Assembly: GCA_963855995.1 (NCBI GenBank)
Contig: OY979717.1
Coordinates: 50,605,744-50,669,743, forward strand
DNA length: 64,000 nucleotides
Direction: 5' to 3'
Origin: Muricea muricata
Lineage: Eukaryota; Cnidaria; Anthozoa; Malacalcyonacea; Plexauridae
Part shown: positions 1 to 11,900 of the stretch, piece by piece
Layout of the letters: each line of letters opens with the position of its first letter
Numbering within the stretch: position 1 is the first letter of the stretch
Made by a program: the position numbers and the translations under genes
The notes under the pieces: generated by a model
The model's input: only the letters and a program-made list of their open reading frames with translations
Databases searched by the model: none
Told to the model about the DNA's origin: nothing

Positions 1-44
1 AAAGGCTTTTCTTAATATTTTTAAGTGTTTCAGTATGTACTGTC

Positions 45-2092
45 CAGGGGCGGATCTAGGGGGTATCAAGCGTGGCTTGAGACACGGTCAGATTTTTGAG
101 ATATTAATATGCTTGTCCATCGAGACAAAGAAATCAGCATAAATGTCAGTATTTACACACTTAGTTTGTTACGCTTCAAATATAGTCTCCAATACCAACA
201 TTTTAACAAAAGCTCAGCAAAAAACAAAAAAAAAACTGACGCAAAGATCTCAAAGTCTATTTCTTAAGAGGACTAAATATTTAATATGTGTTCTAACGAT
301 GGGAAAACCCCGCAATTCATGATATTTATAGTTTTCCACGAAGTATAACCGAATGCTTCTCGAAGTTGTTAATCATGTTCGGAAAATGATCGCACATGCG
401 ACTGCGGGTTTTAGACACGATTTTGACACGGTCCGCGGTTTTTTGTTACTAAATATAGTAACTTTGAGACACGGTGGAAGGTATCCAACCAATCAGAAGG
501 CCAGATTTTGTGACGTGCGACACGGTGAGACACGGTGGCCATGTTTTTATTGCGCAATGATCAAGAAACAGTTATAATCGTGAACACTTCGGAAAGTTCT
601 TGTTCTAATTCGGGTGTTATATTAGGCCTTCAAAAAGTATAACTGCGATCCCGTTTTGCAGATGGATTAAACCGTAAATATGCGAGGCAGAATGATAGAT
701 CCTGGAAAGGTAAGAGTCATGAAATTTGCTAATACGCAAATCGTTAATGTTTTGTAAATTTTAATACTGTCAATACCAAAGTGCTGATCGTGTGCTGATT
801 GTGTAACTTTGTGTTCATATAAATCCGTGATCCTATACTAAAAACACTTGGTAATATAACATAATTTTTTTAAATATGGCCTGTGTTACTGTGTGCTACA
901 TTGTAATCTATGACCTACAATGTAAAGTAAATGATGGTTTATGTAGTTAATAGAAAGCAATTCTACATTTATTGTCACCTGGATCCCTAGTTGTGTGATT
1001 TGACAACAATTGTTGTAGCATGATTATACTTCAATGCTTTGAACAATATGAAATATTTTGGTGATATAAATGTTACTCAATGTTGTTTCATGTATTGATA
1101 TTTATAACTATTTGTGGGACCCTGGCCTAGATTTCAAAATTTTTCAGTGGCAGCACCCCCCCCCCCCCCCCTCTGCTGGCCCTGCTGCTAAATAAAACTC
1201 ACAGCCATTACAGATTTAAGCCAGCTTGCAGACATAGATGCTCAGCTTGTGACAGCTCATATAGACTGCTTTGATCGAAAGCTGATAATCTGCTTTGTGT
1301 ATAGACTAGGCAAGCAGGCAGATTACCAGTTAATTAAAACACCACAAGCACTTCATCACTGGCATAGCATCTTCTGGTATTAGACAGTGGAAAATGTAGG
1401 GCACGTCTTGTTGCATCTTGTTATAGGGCATAATTTGATGCTTTAACATAATTGACCAAATGAGGTTAGGTACACATCAAATAATCCTCAAAGATTCACT
1501 GCTCTTTCTATGATGTGTTTGTAGCACAGAGTGGAATGATAAAGTCAGGGGTGAAGCCAGGGTGTTAATTAGGTGGGTGAATATTCGTATATTCAGGTTC
1601 TGTCTGACTAATTTCTTTTGAAATGTGTTAGACTTTAAAAGAAATTTGTCAGCCAAAAAACAAGTACTGGTATATGAATCCCCTTCCCCCCTAATTAACA
1701 ATCTAACTTTGGCCCTGAAAGAAAGTACTGCAATACTTTAACTTAATTTGTTAAATGACACACTACACAATAAGTGTCTGTCAGACTGTCATGATAAATA
1801 CTGTCATGATAATATTTATGTATATTTATAAATGTGTCAAATATACATATGTATGTTTATAGATGTGTCAAATTATTGGTTGTTTTTATTTCTTTTTTGT
1901 GAAAAAGCCTGGTCTAATTTTCAAATTTCAATATTTATTTTTGATATTTAACTTTTCAATTTTTAAAATTTTTCCAAGCCGATTTAATTTTCAATTTTTT
2001 TGGCGGGAGGGGGAGGGCATTCCGCTGCTCCCCCCTGAAAATACAATGTCCTTCACAAGACACGGTCAGATTTCAAGCTAGATCCGCCCCTG
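45..2092. mobile_element. 2-kb non-autonomous DNA transposon with TIRs
   Basis: The left end reads CAGGGGCGGATCTAG and the right end is its exact reverse complement (2078-2092). Both ends are flanked by the same five bases, CTGTC, at 40-44 and 2093-2097, which looks like a target-site duplication. The octamer GACACGGT occurs inside each end: at 81, 425, 468, 519 and 529 on the left and at 2059 on the right. Such subterminal repeats are typical of transposase-binding regions. I see no transposase ORF; the open frames inside are under 75 codons, so the copy is non-autonomous. Termini of the CAGGGGCGGAT type are common in hAT-like elements, but those usually make 8-bp duplications, so the superfamily is left open. 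A C-tract lies near 1151-1170 and a smaller palindromic element is nested at 1558-1707. Confidence 0.72.
1558..1707. repeat. Imperfect palindromic element, family A copy 1 (nested)
   Basis: The left arm begins GTTAATTAGGTGGG and the right arm ends CCCCCCTAATTAAC. The arms also share an ATTTCTTTT-type segment and an ATATGAAT-type segment, so the unit folds into one imperfect hairpin of about 150 bp. It lies inside the larger TIR element. A second copy of the same design is at 21067-21217. There is no coding potential. Confidence 0.5.
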
Positions 2093-2945
2093 CTGTCAAT
2101 GTAAACCGATACCCTACAAATCCCAGGTTTTGGTGGGGACTGGGCATCAGTCATGAGCTAATTCATCAATAAAGGGTAAATACCAACCTAAAATGATCAG
2201 GCTTTGTGACTGGACTTTTAAAACAAATGTCATCATTGTTTGTGATTGTTACTAGCGCTTCAACAAGAGATACATTCTTTTGTCGCTTTACTTATTCTCA
2301 AATATATCGGAAAACATATCGAAAATATCGTAAAAACACTCTATATTCTACAATAACAATAACACACAAAACGTTTCTTTCACGTTCTTGAGCACGCAAA
2401 ACATGCCGCTGGTCACTCGCGCCAGGCTGTTCGCATTTCTATCATACTTAATTATGCCTTATTAATTACTGTATCATGATTCGTTCTTTAGAAAACCAAT
2501 TTCTATAGTTTATTGTCTTTCATTGTTATAACTAACCACTCAATAAGCGTCTTAGGATAGGTAGGTGGAGACCCTCAATAAAGGTTAGATAGGCTTCTAA
2601 TCGCCATGTGGGGATGGGTGACGAGGGGTTCGTGGGCGTAACTAGCTCTTGAATTCTGGGAGGGGATATAAAAATGTTCGTGTACTTCTCGACTTATTTC
2701 ACAATTAAGTGGGTCTTCCATAAGGTATTGCATTACGGAAAGACACTTTTTGCATCAAAACATTTCAAATTAGATAGATACCCCCAGCTGTATTTAGATC
2801 AAATTTATATATATAGAGCTCCAAAATACTCGCATGTTTTAGCTAGGTAGATGTGATAATGGTGGTTGGAATAAACAATGATGGTTGGTTGCGAGGCAGT
2901 AACATGAATGAACAACATACGAAAAATTCCAATGGATTCACTTAC
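2093..2945. other. Non-coding stretch downstream of the last LRR exon found
   Basis: I found no convincing exon here on either strand. The UBA-UBX-LRR gene needs at least one more exon, because its last recognised exon ends in phase 1 with a good GTAAGT donor at 2940-2945. That exon is either too short for me to see here or lies left of the window. Confidence 0.4.
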
Positions 2946-5900
2946 TTTTTAAATGCTTCAAACACTTGTTAGTAAGCTGCGTACAATTACTAAAGTCCAA
3001 ATGGATTATTTTCTTCAATCCTAGAAAACAAATAGAATGTGATGCACACGAGAAACTACAACATACACTGAACCTCTCTCGTATCTCAAAGCCAAAGAGG
3101 CTGTTTAATTTATGATGCAGCACATGTAGTTCACATAGTTAAGATTACCGTTTGTTTAATTCGACTTAACGAGCTGGATTGGTTACCACAATCTCATTGA
3201 AGCAGGTTAGACCTCGCTTAGTAGGCAGAAAATTTTCTCATGTACAAAACACTCATTAACGTGCTAGTCCAGTTGCTATTATGAAGACAACCGTTTTTAA
3301 ATTGTGAAATATAAAATGCTGCGATGACTCTCAGGAAAATACCAAACATACAAAACAGTCGCCATAAGCAGAATGTAAAATGTTTATAGCAATTTCGCCA
3401 ACCCGGCTTTCACATAGATAAGCCCCGATTATAAAACATTTGAAATTCATAGCTACAGGTACAGTACCTGCGATTGCTTCCAAAGCTTTGTCAGTGAAGA
3501 CTGTGCATGATTTAACACTCAGATGAGTCAGATTTTTGAATAACCTGCACACAAATATGAACACCAAAAAATTATTAAAATCCCACTCCATACTTCCTAC
3601 TCGTTTATTCTCAAGCAAACGCTTTGGTTAAACAGGCGATGAAATCAAATGACAGTCTAGGGAATGGAATGCAGTAGGATCACTCACCACTGCAACGTGG
3701 TGACTTATTTTTATGTAGTTGACTGACTACGGCCAACCAGACGACCATTTGAGAAATTTGTCGAAAATTCCTAATTTACACGGTCAAAAACATTTCACAC
3801 ATGTTATTTTCAATGCAAATTTGGTTGTGTAAAAGGGGCTTTACGTGTTTATGCGTACCATTAATTCGAGTTATTCAGATTTTCAAACTAATACTTTAGT
3901 TTGCGACTAATTAGAATGTGAAAAATTGTCTTTTTTGGACACTGTGTTCTGTACATGAATTGCTTATAATCAAGCTCAAATTATGAATGTATAATTGCTC
4001 GATAAATAATGTAGCATCCAAATTCGTTTGCAGTGCTTTGTAAAGGTACTCCTTAAAGGGACATGGCAATATCTCTTTCTTGGCTCACCGATAATTGCAA
4101 GTAATTGTAATTTTATCCGTAACATTTAAAAAAACTAAGCATGTTATCACAAAAGTTACAACGGATATAAAAGTTCTTATCATCGATAAGCCAAAGTAAA
4201 AAATATAATGCCAAGTATTTTTGAAACCTTTTTTAAACTTGTAATCTAAATACCTTATGGTATGGAAGAGTTCATTTGTCACGTAAAGATAATGATCCAA
4301 TGCAAGTTGTTGTAGTTGACTACAAGAATAAATAAAGGAATGTTAACTCTGAAGATAATTGCTATTACGGTCACTTTACCTGCGATGGCGAATTTTTCGC
4401 GACTTTTACTGCAGCTTTCTCCTTTTGATATTGTGAAGGAGTGGACGAGTTAGAAATGGTACACAGAATATATTTCACAAGTATACATTTCGAACATCCT
4501 AAGTACTCGTTCAGGTCTATTAGGAGGAGAAACTTTTAAAACTAGCACAAGACGTTGCAGACTAGAATATAATACATATACTAATACTAACGACACCACT
4601 AGAAAAAATTATACATATATTAATACTAATGACAATAGAAATTCTGTCAAACAAGATTATTCCTAAATCTTATAAATACGAAAATTTTGAAATCGAAAAT
4701 TTTCATCTGGATGGGTTTATCAACTATTTTAAATTACTAGATCCATTTTCCTTATCGCAGAAAAAACGCGGTTATTTCATTTCGATCGCTCTGTTTGGTT
4801 CGCCTCTGAAAAGTTCAATTCTGTAGTTATACATCTGCGATAGAAGCAAGCAGGTGCACGTACAGTATATCTTAAATATTCAAAATAAAGGTTTTCTTAA
4901 CTTCCAATATCCTTGTAGAATATTCATATATCAGGCAAACACTTATGAACTGATACCACTTTGAAATCAATTAAACATTCAAAATCGCCCTTTTCTCGAG
5001 ATTCTACTTTAATAAAATTAAACAAAATATTATATTCATAAAAAAAAACTTACCAAGGCACAAAACAATTCAAGGTTTTAGCCGTCAATGTCTTCTTGTT
5101 CATTAAATATTTTAAGATTTTCAAGCACAGACGTTGGGATAAAGGTGCAAGGCTCCCTACTGGATGGTGATGTCCAGGTAATCGTGTTGCAATGTCCTTG
5201 ATACATGTATCCACTAAGGTTGGGACATCGTGACTTGGATGAGACACAGGGTCTGTGTCAAGTTTAACTAGGAAAGAAAAGAACAATAACTGATTATATT
5301 GTGGCTTATAACGTTCATTCTAGATTTAAAAAAACCTGTTTATTTTTATGCGTGCTTAATCCTTAAAGTGCAAATTTTACAATTTTTCCACTTTTGTAAA
5401 TTAAAAAAAAAAGAACTCAAGAACTTCAGGCAAATTCGTTTTTGTAGGAATATGCGCTAATGTGCAACTGAATTTGCAAGATTAAAAGGGGAGAGGTATT
5501 TACTGCGTAAAACGTTCCTCGACTAGATAAGTTTCAAGCAACAATTTGTATTCTCTTCTCATCCCTCGCAGAAATCAACATTTATAAGGGTTGGTATTTC
5601 TTAATCGCAAGTGAAAAACGTACAAATGTCGAAATCCTAACAGGGAATGACAGTGAAAAATATCGCCAGCTATACCTGTAAGGATTCCGGCAGAAGGTAA
5701 ATATTTCTCAATCTCAAAGTGGAAATCATATACATGTCATGCATGTCTATCAAACGCTGGGATATTAGGTAGCGGTGTTGCCTACAAGTGCCTGCAGCTA
5801 ACAGAAATCCATGGACAGAAAGTCTTATGCAAGTTCATGTAAACCAACGAGTGTTGTGGTTTGATGGTTTGACCACTCCCTGGCCGATTTGTTTTATTTT

Positions 5901-8900
5901 TGTTGATCAGCTGGCAATCTCGCATGCTTGGCACATGAAAATTTTCGGGCAAGTCGGTTTGATCAAATTAGCAGATACAGCGCTCATCTAGTCATCTTTG
6001 ACAAGATGATGTAGTAGATAACTCAAAAAATTGCCACGTGCCCTAGCCATGTCGCAATTTGTAAGATCCAAGCAAAGCGGACAAGATTGAACCACGCTAA
6101 TTGCAACTCTTTCTTGCCATCTTCGAAACAAAATATAAAGACATGTCGAAAATAAACATCCATCAACGAAGTCAAAAATTCATTGTTATTCATCATAATC
6201 GTGTCAAAATTAACAAAATTAACAAACATAAAGTGATGCGAAGGAAACATTTTAAATTGTCACTGTTATGAATGGATACGGCTGGCACGATGCACATGTA
6301 AAAAAGTCATGGTATACGATACGAATAAAAAATATACAGATACCTTGTACAGGATCGTGCACAGTTTGCAATCTTGACCTTGCTTCAGCGGCTTCCGCTG
6401 CAGATTCAGCATGAATGACACGATCAATAGCATGTGGATTATAAGGATGTCTGCCAAGAGATAAACCAGCTCCCCATGCATGTTGATGTCGTCTGATCTC
6501 CTGGTCAGGTAATTCAATATCATGACCTATTTCATTTTCGACAAGTATATCATCCTCTCTTTCTGGAGCTTCATTTTCATGCTCTTCTTGTTCATGTGAT
6601 ACATCACTCTCCCTAACATCTTCACTAGGAGTGGCAACATCCTCACCTCCTTCATCTTGTCCTTGTAGAAAACATATTTGCATGTTAAACCACCAAATAG
6701 AAATAAACAGAAGCGCCATTAGAGTCGAAATAATGAGCACAAAATATGTTTAAAGCCCGCGTATAGCCTAATCCTCGGCTAATGTACAATTGAAAGGATC
6801 CCTATCTGCTTGTCTACAAACTTGGAAACACTTCTTCACAAATCTTGTCTATAGATCAATAGTAGTTTCAGTCACTGTAGTATTGAAATAAACGGACTTG
6901 TAGAAATACAGAAACTAAACTAAAACAATAGGTTTACGTTTATCGCTAACCTACTGTAGCATTCAACAGAGGACCCCAAGAATAACAGGCAATAAAAATA
7001 CAGTAATACGCATTTTAAAACGAAGTACTTTTTTAAAATATTTCCTTAGACCAAAACATCATCTTTGCGCATAAGTAACTAGTGGCAAAAAGTAAATGAT
7101 TTAGCTCGCTTTTTATCATCGGTGTGATTTCTAATTGTATATAAATTGATGTTAGAAAACTACAGACAACATTCTTTCATGATATTGTGATGCTACTCCG
7201 AGTGTAAGCCACACTGGGCAGGCTGAAAAATTTGCCTGGCCACAGCGGGATTCGAACCAGCGACCTTTGGAATACTAGCCCCAACGCTCTACCAACTGAG
7301 CTACACGGTCAGGACGGTTCGATAAGTGATATTTCGGAACACAGTCTAGTTCCTTCAATAGAAGGAAAAAGGCTAAAGGAAACTAGCCCCAACTATCGGA
7401 GTAGCATCACAATATCATCATAACCCGAGTACAACATCACCATTAGTATATTATATAATTAGAGTATTAGGTATTGAAGGAACTAGACTCTGTTCCGAAA
7501 TATCACTGACCGTGTAGCTCAGTTGATAGAGCGTTGGGGCTAGTATTCCAAAGGTCGCTGGTTCGAATCCCGCTGTGGCCAGGCAAATTTTTCAGCCTGC
7601 CCAGTGTGGCTTACACTCGGAGTAGCATCACAATATCATATCATATTTACCCGAGTACAACATCACCATTAGTATATTATATAATTAGAGTATTAGGTAT
7701 TGAAGGAACTAGACTCTGTTCCGAAATATCACTTATCGAACCGTCCTGACCGTGTAGCTCAGTTGGTAGAGCGTTGGGGCTAGTATACAGAGAGCAACGC
7801 AAAAACGTAGAGAGTACAGTTACCTGTGGAACATGAAGTTCTCTTCAAAACTATACATCCACCAGGTACCAGGCCTAGGGACACCAGAGACTGTTGAAGA
7901 TCATCATCAGAGAATTTTCTGTGGGGAAATGGCTAAAAATGCACACATCGTGTCACAATTGTTACAATAGGTTTCATAAACGGAACGCTGGCAATAGTTT
8001 GTTGAGAAAATCACCAAATGAGCAGAGATATAAATAATGCAGATAGAGGACGAAAACCACTAGTTTTCAATATATATGTTTATTATTACGGGTTAAAACA
8101 GCGTTTATAATACTCTATGGGCAGTAACAATTTTTGTTTCCTCGGATAAACGGTCCGGAGTACATAAGGTCTACAGTCAACAACCTGCATGCAGAGATGA
8201 GCTGAATGCAAACTTAAGAAGCAGTCCAACTTGATCCAATCAGTGTAAGGGTGCTTCTTGAAGGCACATTATGGCACATGCCTGGGCAAAATTCATTTTT
8301 AATTTGTTTAGATGTATCTAATGTTTCTTCTCTTGTTGTGACGTTACTTAGAATTCCGTTGGAAACTGTATACACTGTCAGGAGTCAGTACTAAAAAATA
8401 CCTGAATGACATCAAGATTGTCCGACTCATTATAAATTTGTTTTATTCTCTGTATAACAACAAGTAATGTTTCGCTACTTTGGCATCTTTCGATCACGTT
8501 TTTTCCATTAGACAACCTGATCTACAAAATCATAAATAAAGTATAGAGAAAATATGTAAGCTTCATATTATTCATAATGATACTTAGTGATAGTGGTTTA
8601 ATTATTGTAACGATAGTGGATACAGTGATACACTATAATCGTTTATTAGTTTTTCAATGTGCTCATTCGCAGTTTGGAATCCTCAGTAAGAACAGTGAAA
8701 GTGTATCAACAAGTTATCTCACTTTTAATCTACATAAATCCTTTGACGCTGTGTCTGATGTTGTTGACGCTGTGTCTGATGTTGCGCCGTCATCGGTTTT
8801 TTCACTGGAAGATTTTTTTCCTGTTCTTCGACTATTGGCTATGGCTCTGTCTTCTCTGAATTGTTGCAAAATTTCCTGGCGAACCTAGAAATGGAACAGC

Positions 8901-11900
8901 AGCGGTAAGGAGTTTATACTTCTTCTTAACGCAGTTTATTTTTTCACTCCACGATTTTGTTCAGTAAAATCGACTAAGTCTGGATAAGAGAGATACGAAT
9001 TTGGTATTTCTAAAAACCTTTCTAGTGTAAGAAATCTTTGCAAAATTCTTATCTCGATAATTCTTTTAAGAAAAAGAAAGTAAAGAGAAACATTTTTGTT
9101 TAGCTATAAGGAACACCCCTATAAAACTATTTTGCGTTTCTAGTCTCCTTCTGATAGATGTGAACAAGTGGATTAACAACAAGTGTCCTGAGTTTATGGT
9201 TTCTCACCTGATCATTGCTAACTGGCTCACTCGTTCACATCAATCAAATGAGAAAATTGCTGTAAAATCGCTGGAAAAATTGCGATTAAGCAAACAGCTC
9301 AAACATGAATCTTGTCTGAATTCTTTTATTTTCATGTTGGCTTTACGAAGTAGGAAGAAACAAGGCAGCAGATACAATGCATACTTGATTGTCAATAAGA
9401 CGTCGTTTTTTAGCATCACGTTGAATTTCATCTCGCTTTTTTTGTTCAAACTCTTCTTGAGCTTTCTTCTGGGATTCATCTGTCGCATATCGACTTACTA
9501 CATGCTCAGCACTCTATTGTCATAAAGCATATCATACAAGTGGACCATTAATTCATGTAGAACATAAAACTAATTCCCTGTGAGAGTTGAAATGGACTGT
9601 AATCGTTTAAGACGTAAAACTGCCAACATTCGCATGGACATAGGCGACATTTTGTCCCTAAGTCGCGTCAGTTCATCATTTTTTAAAATTATTTTTTCTA
9701 TACACGCAAACGTTTGGCTCGGCTGGAGTGCATATGTTTAATCCTCCCCCTTAACAAACTGCTGGATGGTTTCACCAAGCAAATTGCCGAAAAATGCTAC
9801 CTATATACAATATACAACTAAAATACTCTAATACCTTCAACCAACGTTGGCAATGTCAATGTCGAAAAATGCACACAAAACAATAGGATGTCTAAATAAA
9901 GTTTCTGAACCGTCTCTGATCGTAAAATTTATTTAGACTGCAGACTGGCAGTCGATAGCTTGTGCTTAAATAAATTTTACGATCAGAGAATGTTTCAAAA
10001 AATTTATTATGAATCCTCGTCGCGCATCAAGCATTTTTAATAGGATTTCTCTCACCACCTAAACGTTACAAGAAAAAAATCCACGTTTCGAGGGAAGGCT
10101 CTTCGTCGAGTTAGTGGTGACTAACTTTCCGGCAAAGAATCTAGTTCAGTAAATCATCGTTTCGACTAATTATCACAAATAAATACTTTAATGAGACAGG
10201 CACTGCATTTCGCTAAATGCAATCATAGCCTGGGCTTTCCGCACATGGATTTTTTTCCGCCTAGCTTTAGTTGCATGTTTCGGATTTTATAGAAATTTCT
10301 TCATATGGAAGGGATTAATCAAGAACGTTTCAGGGTACCAAATCACTTGCTGTAGCAAATATTGCTTACGTTATCTTCAGCAGGCGGTGGTGAGCGAGTT
10401 TGAGACGGTTTATCATTCTTTGACGATTCGCTCTCCGGAATCGCTGTTTTCTCCACAGTCTTTGATTTACTGCTACCTTCATTAAGCAACCTAATGAAAA
10501 ATTGATGACTATGAACTAAATATGTGTATATTTATGCTCTACGGTTTAACTCTAAGTAACAAATTCAGAGTAATACCACAAACATCATTTTCACTTGCAT
10601 GAGTACACAGCACCAACATACATAAATGGTGCCTGCGTGGTGTTGTAAAGGTGATTCGGACAAAAATCGACAGTGTCTAAATTTTCTCTTTGTATAGGGC
10701 ATTTTAAACCGCGTTATAGTAAGGTATAAGTATCATTCTTCTAAGCCTTTAACTTCAACTGAAAGAAAAAATTGACGGCACTTTCCATAGGAGTGCGCCC
10801 ATTGAAAATAAACTGAATTGAACCCTTGACATGAAGCCTTGCGTCTTTTTCAATTGGTTGTATTCATGTCCCTTGCAGTGGCAAATCAACCTGACAATTT
10901 AGTTTTAAATCATTATCTTTATTGTATAAACACAGAAGTGACAGAACTATTCACAAAACAAGACCAAATCGTGAAAGACTTGCAAATTTGCCAATGTGTC
11001 TTTTACTCAAATAAATCTGACCTGTCATATCCCGTAGTTGTGAGGGTTGTAATTTTATTCAATAATTATTCGTGTGTATCTTGGATTTACCATTCCACAG
11101 CAGCTTCAACAGTTGAATTTCCTTCTGCAATGGCTAGCTGACATCCGTCGAAATCAAAGCCCAACGACATCAAAGTAGCAACAAGGGTGTCCACATCCTA
11201 GAAAAGTATATAATAAGCCAAAAAGAATTAATGTTAGGCTAAATATGAATATTTATTTCTCCAATTGTATTAAGATTGCTTCCTGATTTGATTCATATCA
11301 ATGAAGGGCGAATTTACGTTTGTGTTCATCCTGCGGATGCATGACAGGAAGATCATCTCTTGTTCGCAAAAATAGAACACATTTAAGCAGATCCCTTTTG
11401 TAATCTAAGATATCGATAACAAATTTAATACGTGGAGATTTGTTTAAATGAAGTGGAAATGATTAAAGTCGAAAGATCAGCATATTAATTTTTATCTTAA
11501 TTTTCAATCTACGTCCGAGAGTTTTCAAGATGCATCTAATCAAAATTTCTTTCTACAGGCTTTCACAGTGACGAATGGAAATAAACTTGTAAAATTATCG
11601 ACAAAAACGCAGCTTTTCTTCTGTTTTCGCGTAGCAAACGATGCAGCATGAGTTGTGATTATCCCGCAACTAGCCCTTCACAGCACTCTGTGATCAGCTA
11701 CTTGCCACGGAATTTGATGGATTGGAATGAAGGAATTCTCCGATGAAACGTTAGAGATGCGGCAGCGGTGAATGACGCTTGGAATGACGATAGCGTAAAC
11801 GTGTAGCCCCCATTGCATTCGCACACCCGTATTAACTAACTACCCCCCCCCCCCCTGAACATTCCCTGTTTGTGGAGGCCAGCGTACACGGGGAAACTCG

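Noticed and set aside
5050-5286. F-box in the exon before the LRRs
   Set aside because: SLAPLSQRLCLKILKYL recalls an F-box start, but the remaining conserved positions are absent and the segment reads better as the cap of the LRR domain.
7508-7580. Functional tRNA gene
   Set aside because: The cloverleaf has weak acceptor pairing and an off-size anticodon arm. The sequence continues into a repeated SINE body present in several copies.
9160-9525. 121-codon plus-strand open frame
   Set aside because: It is antisense to the charged-helix exon 9468-9385, which joins in phase with UBA and UBX exons.
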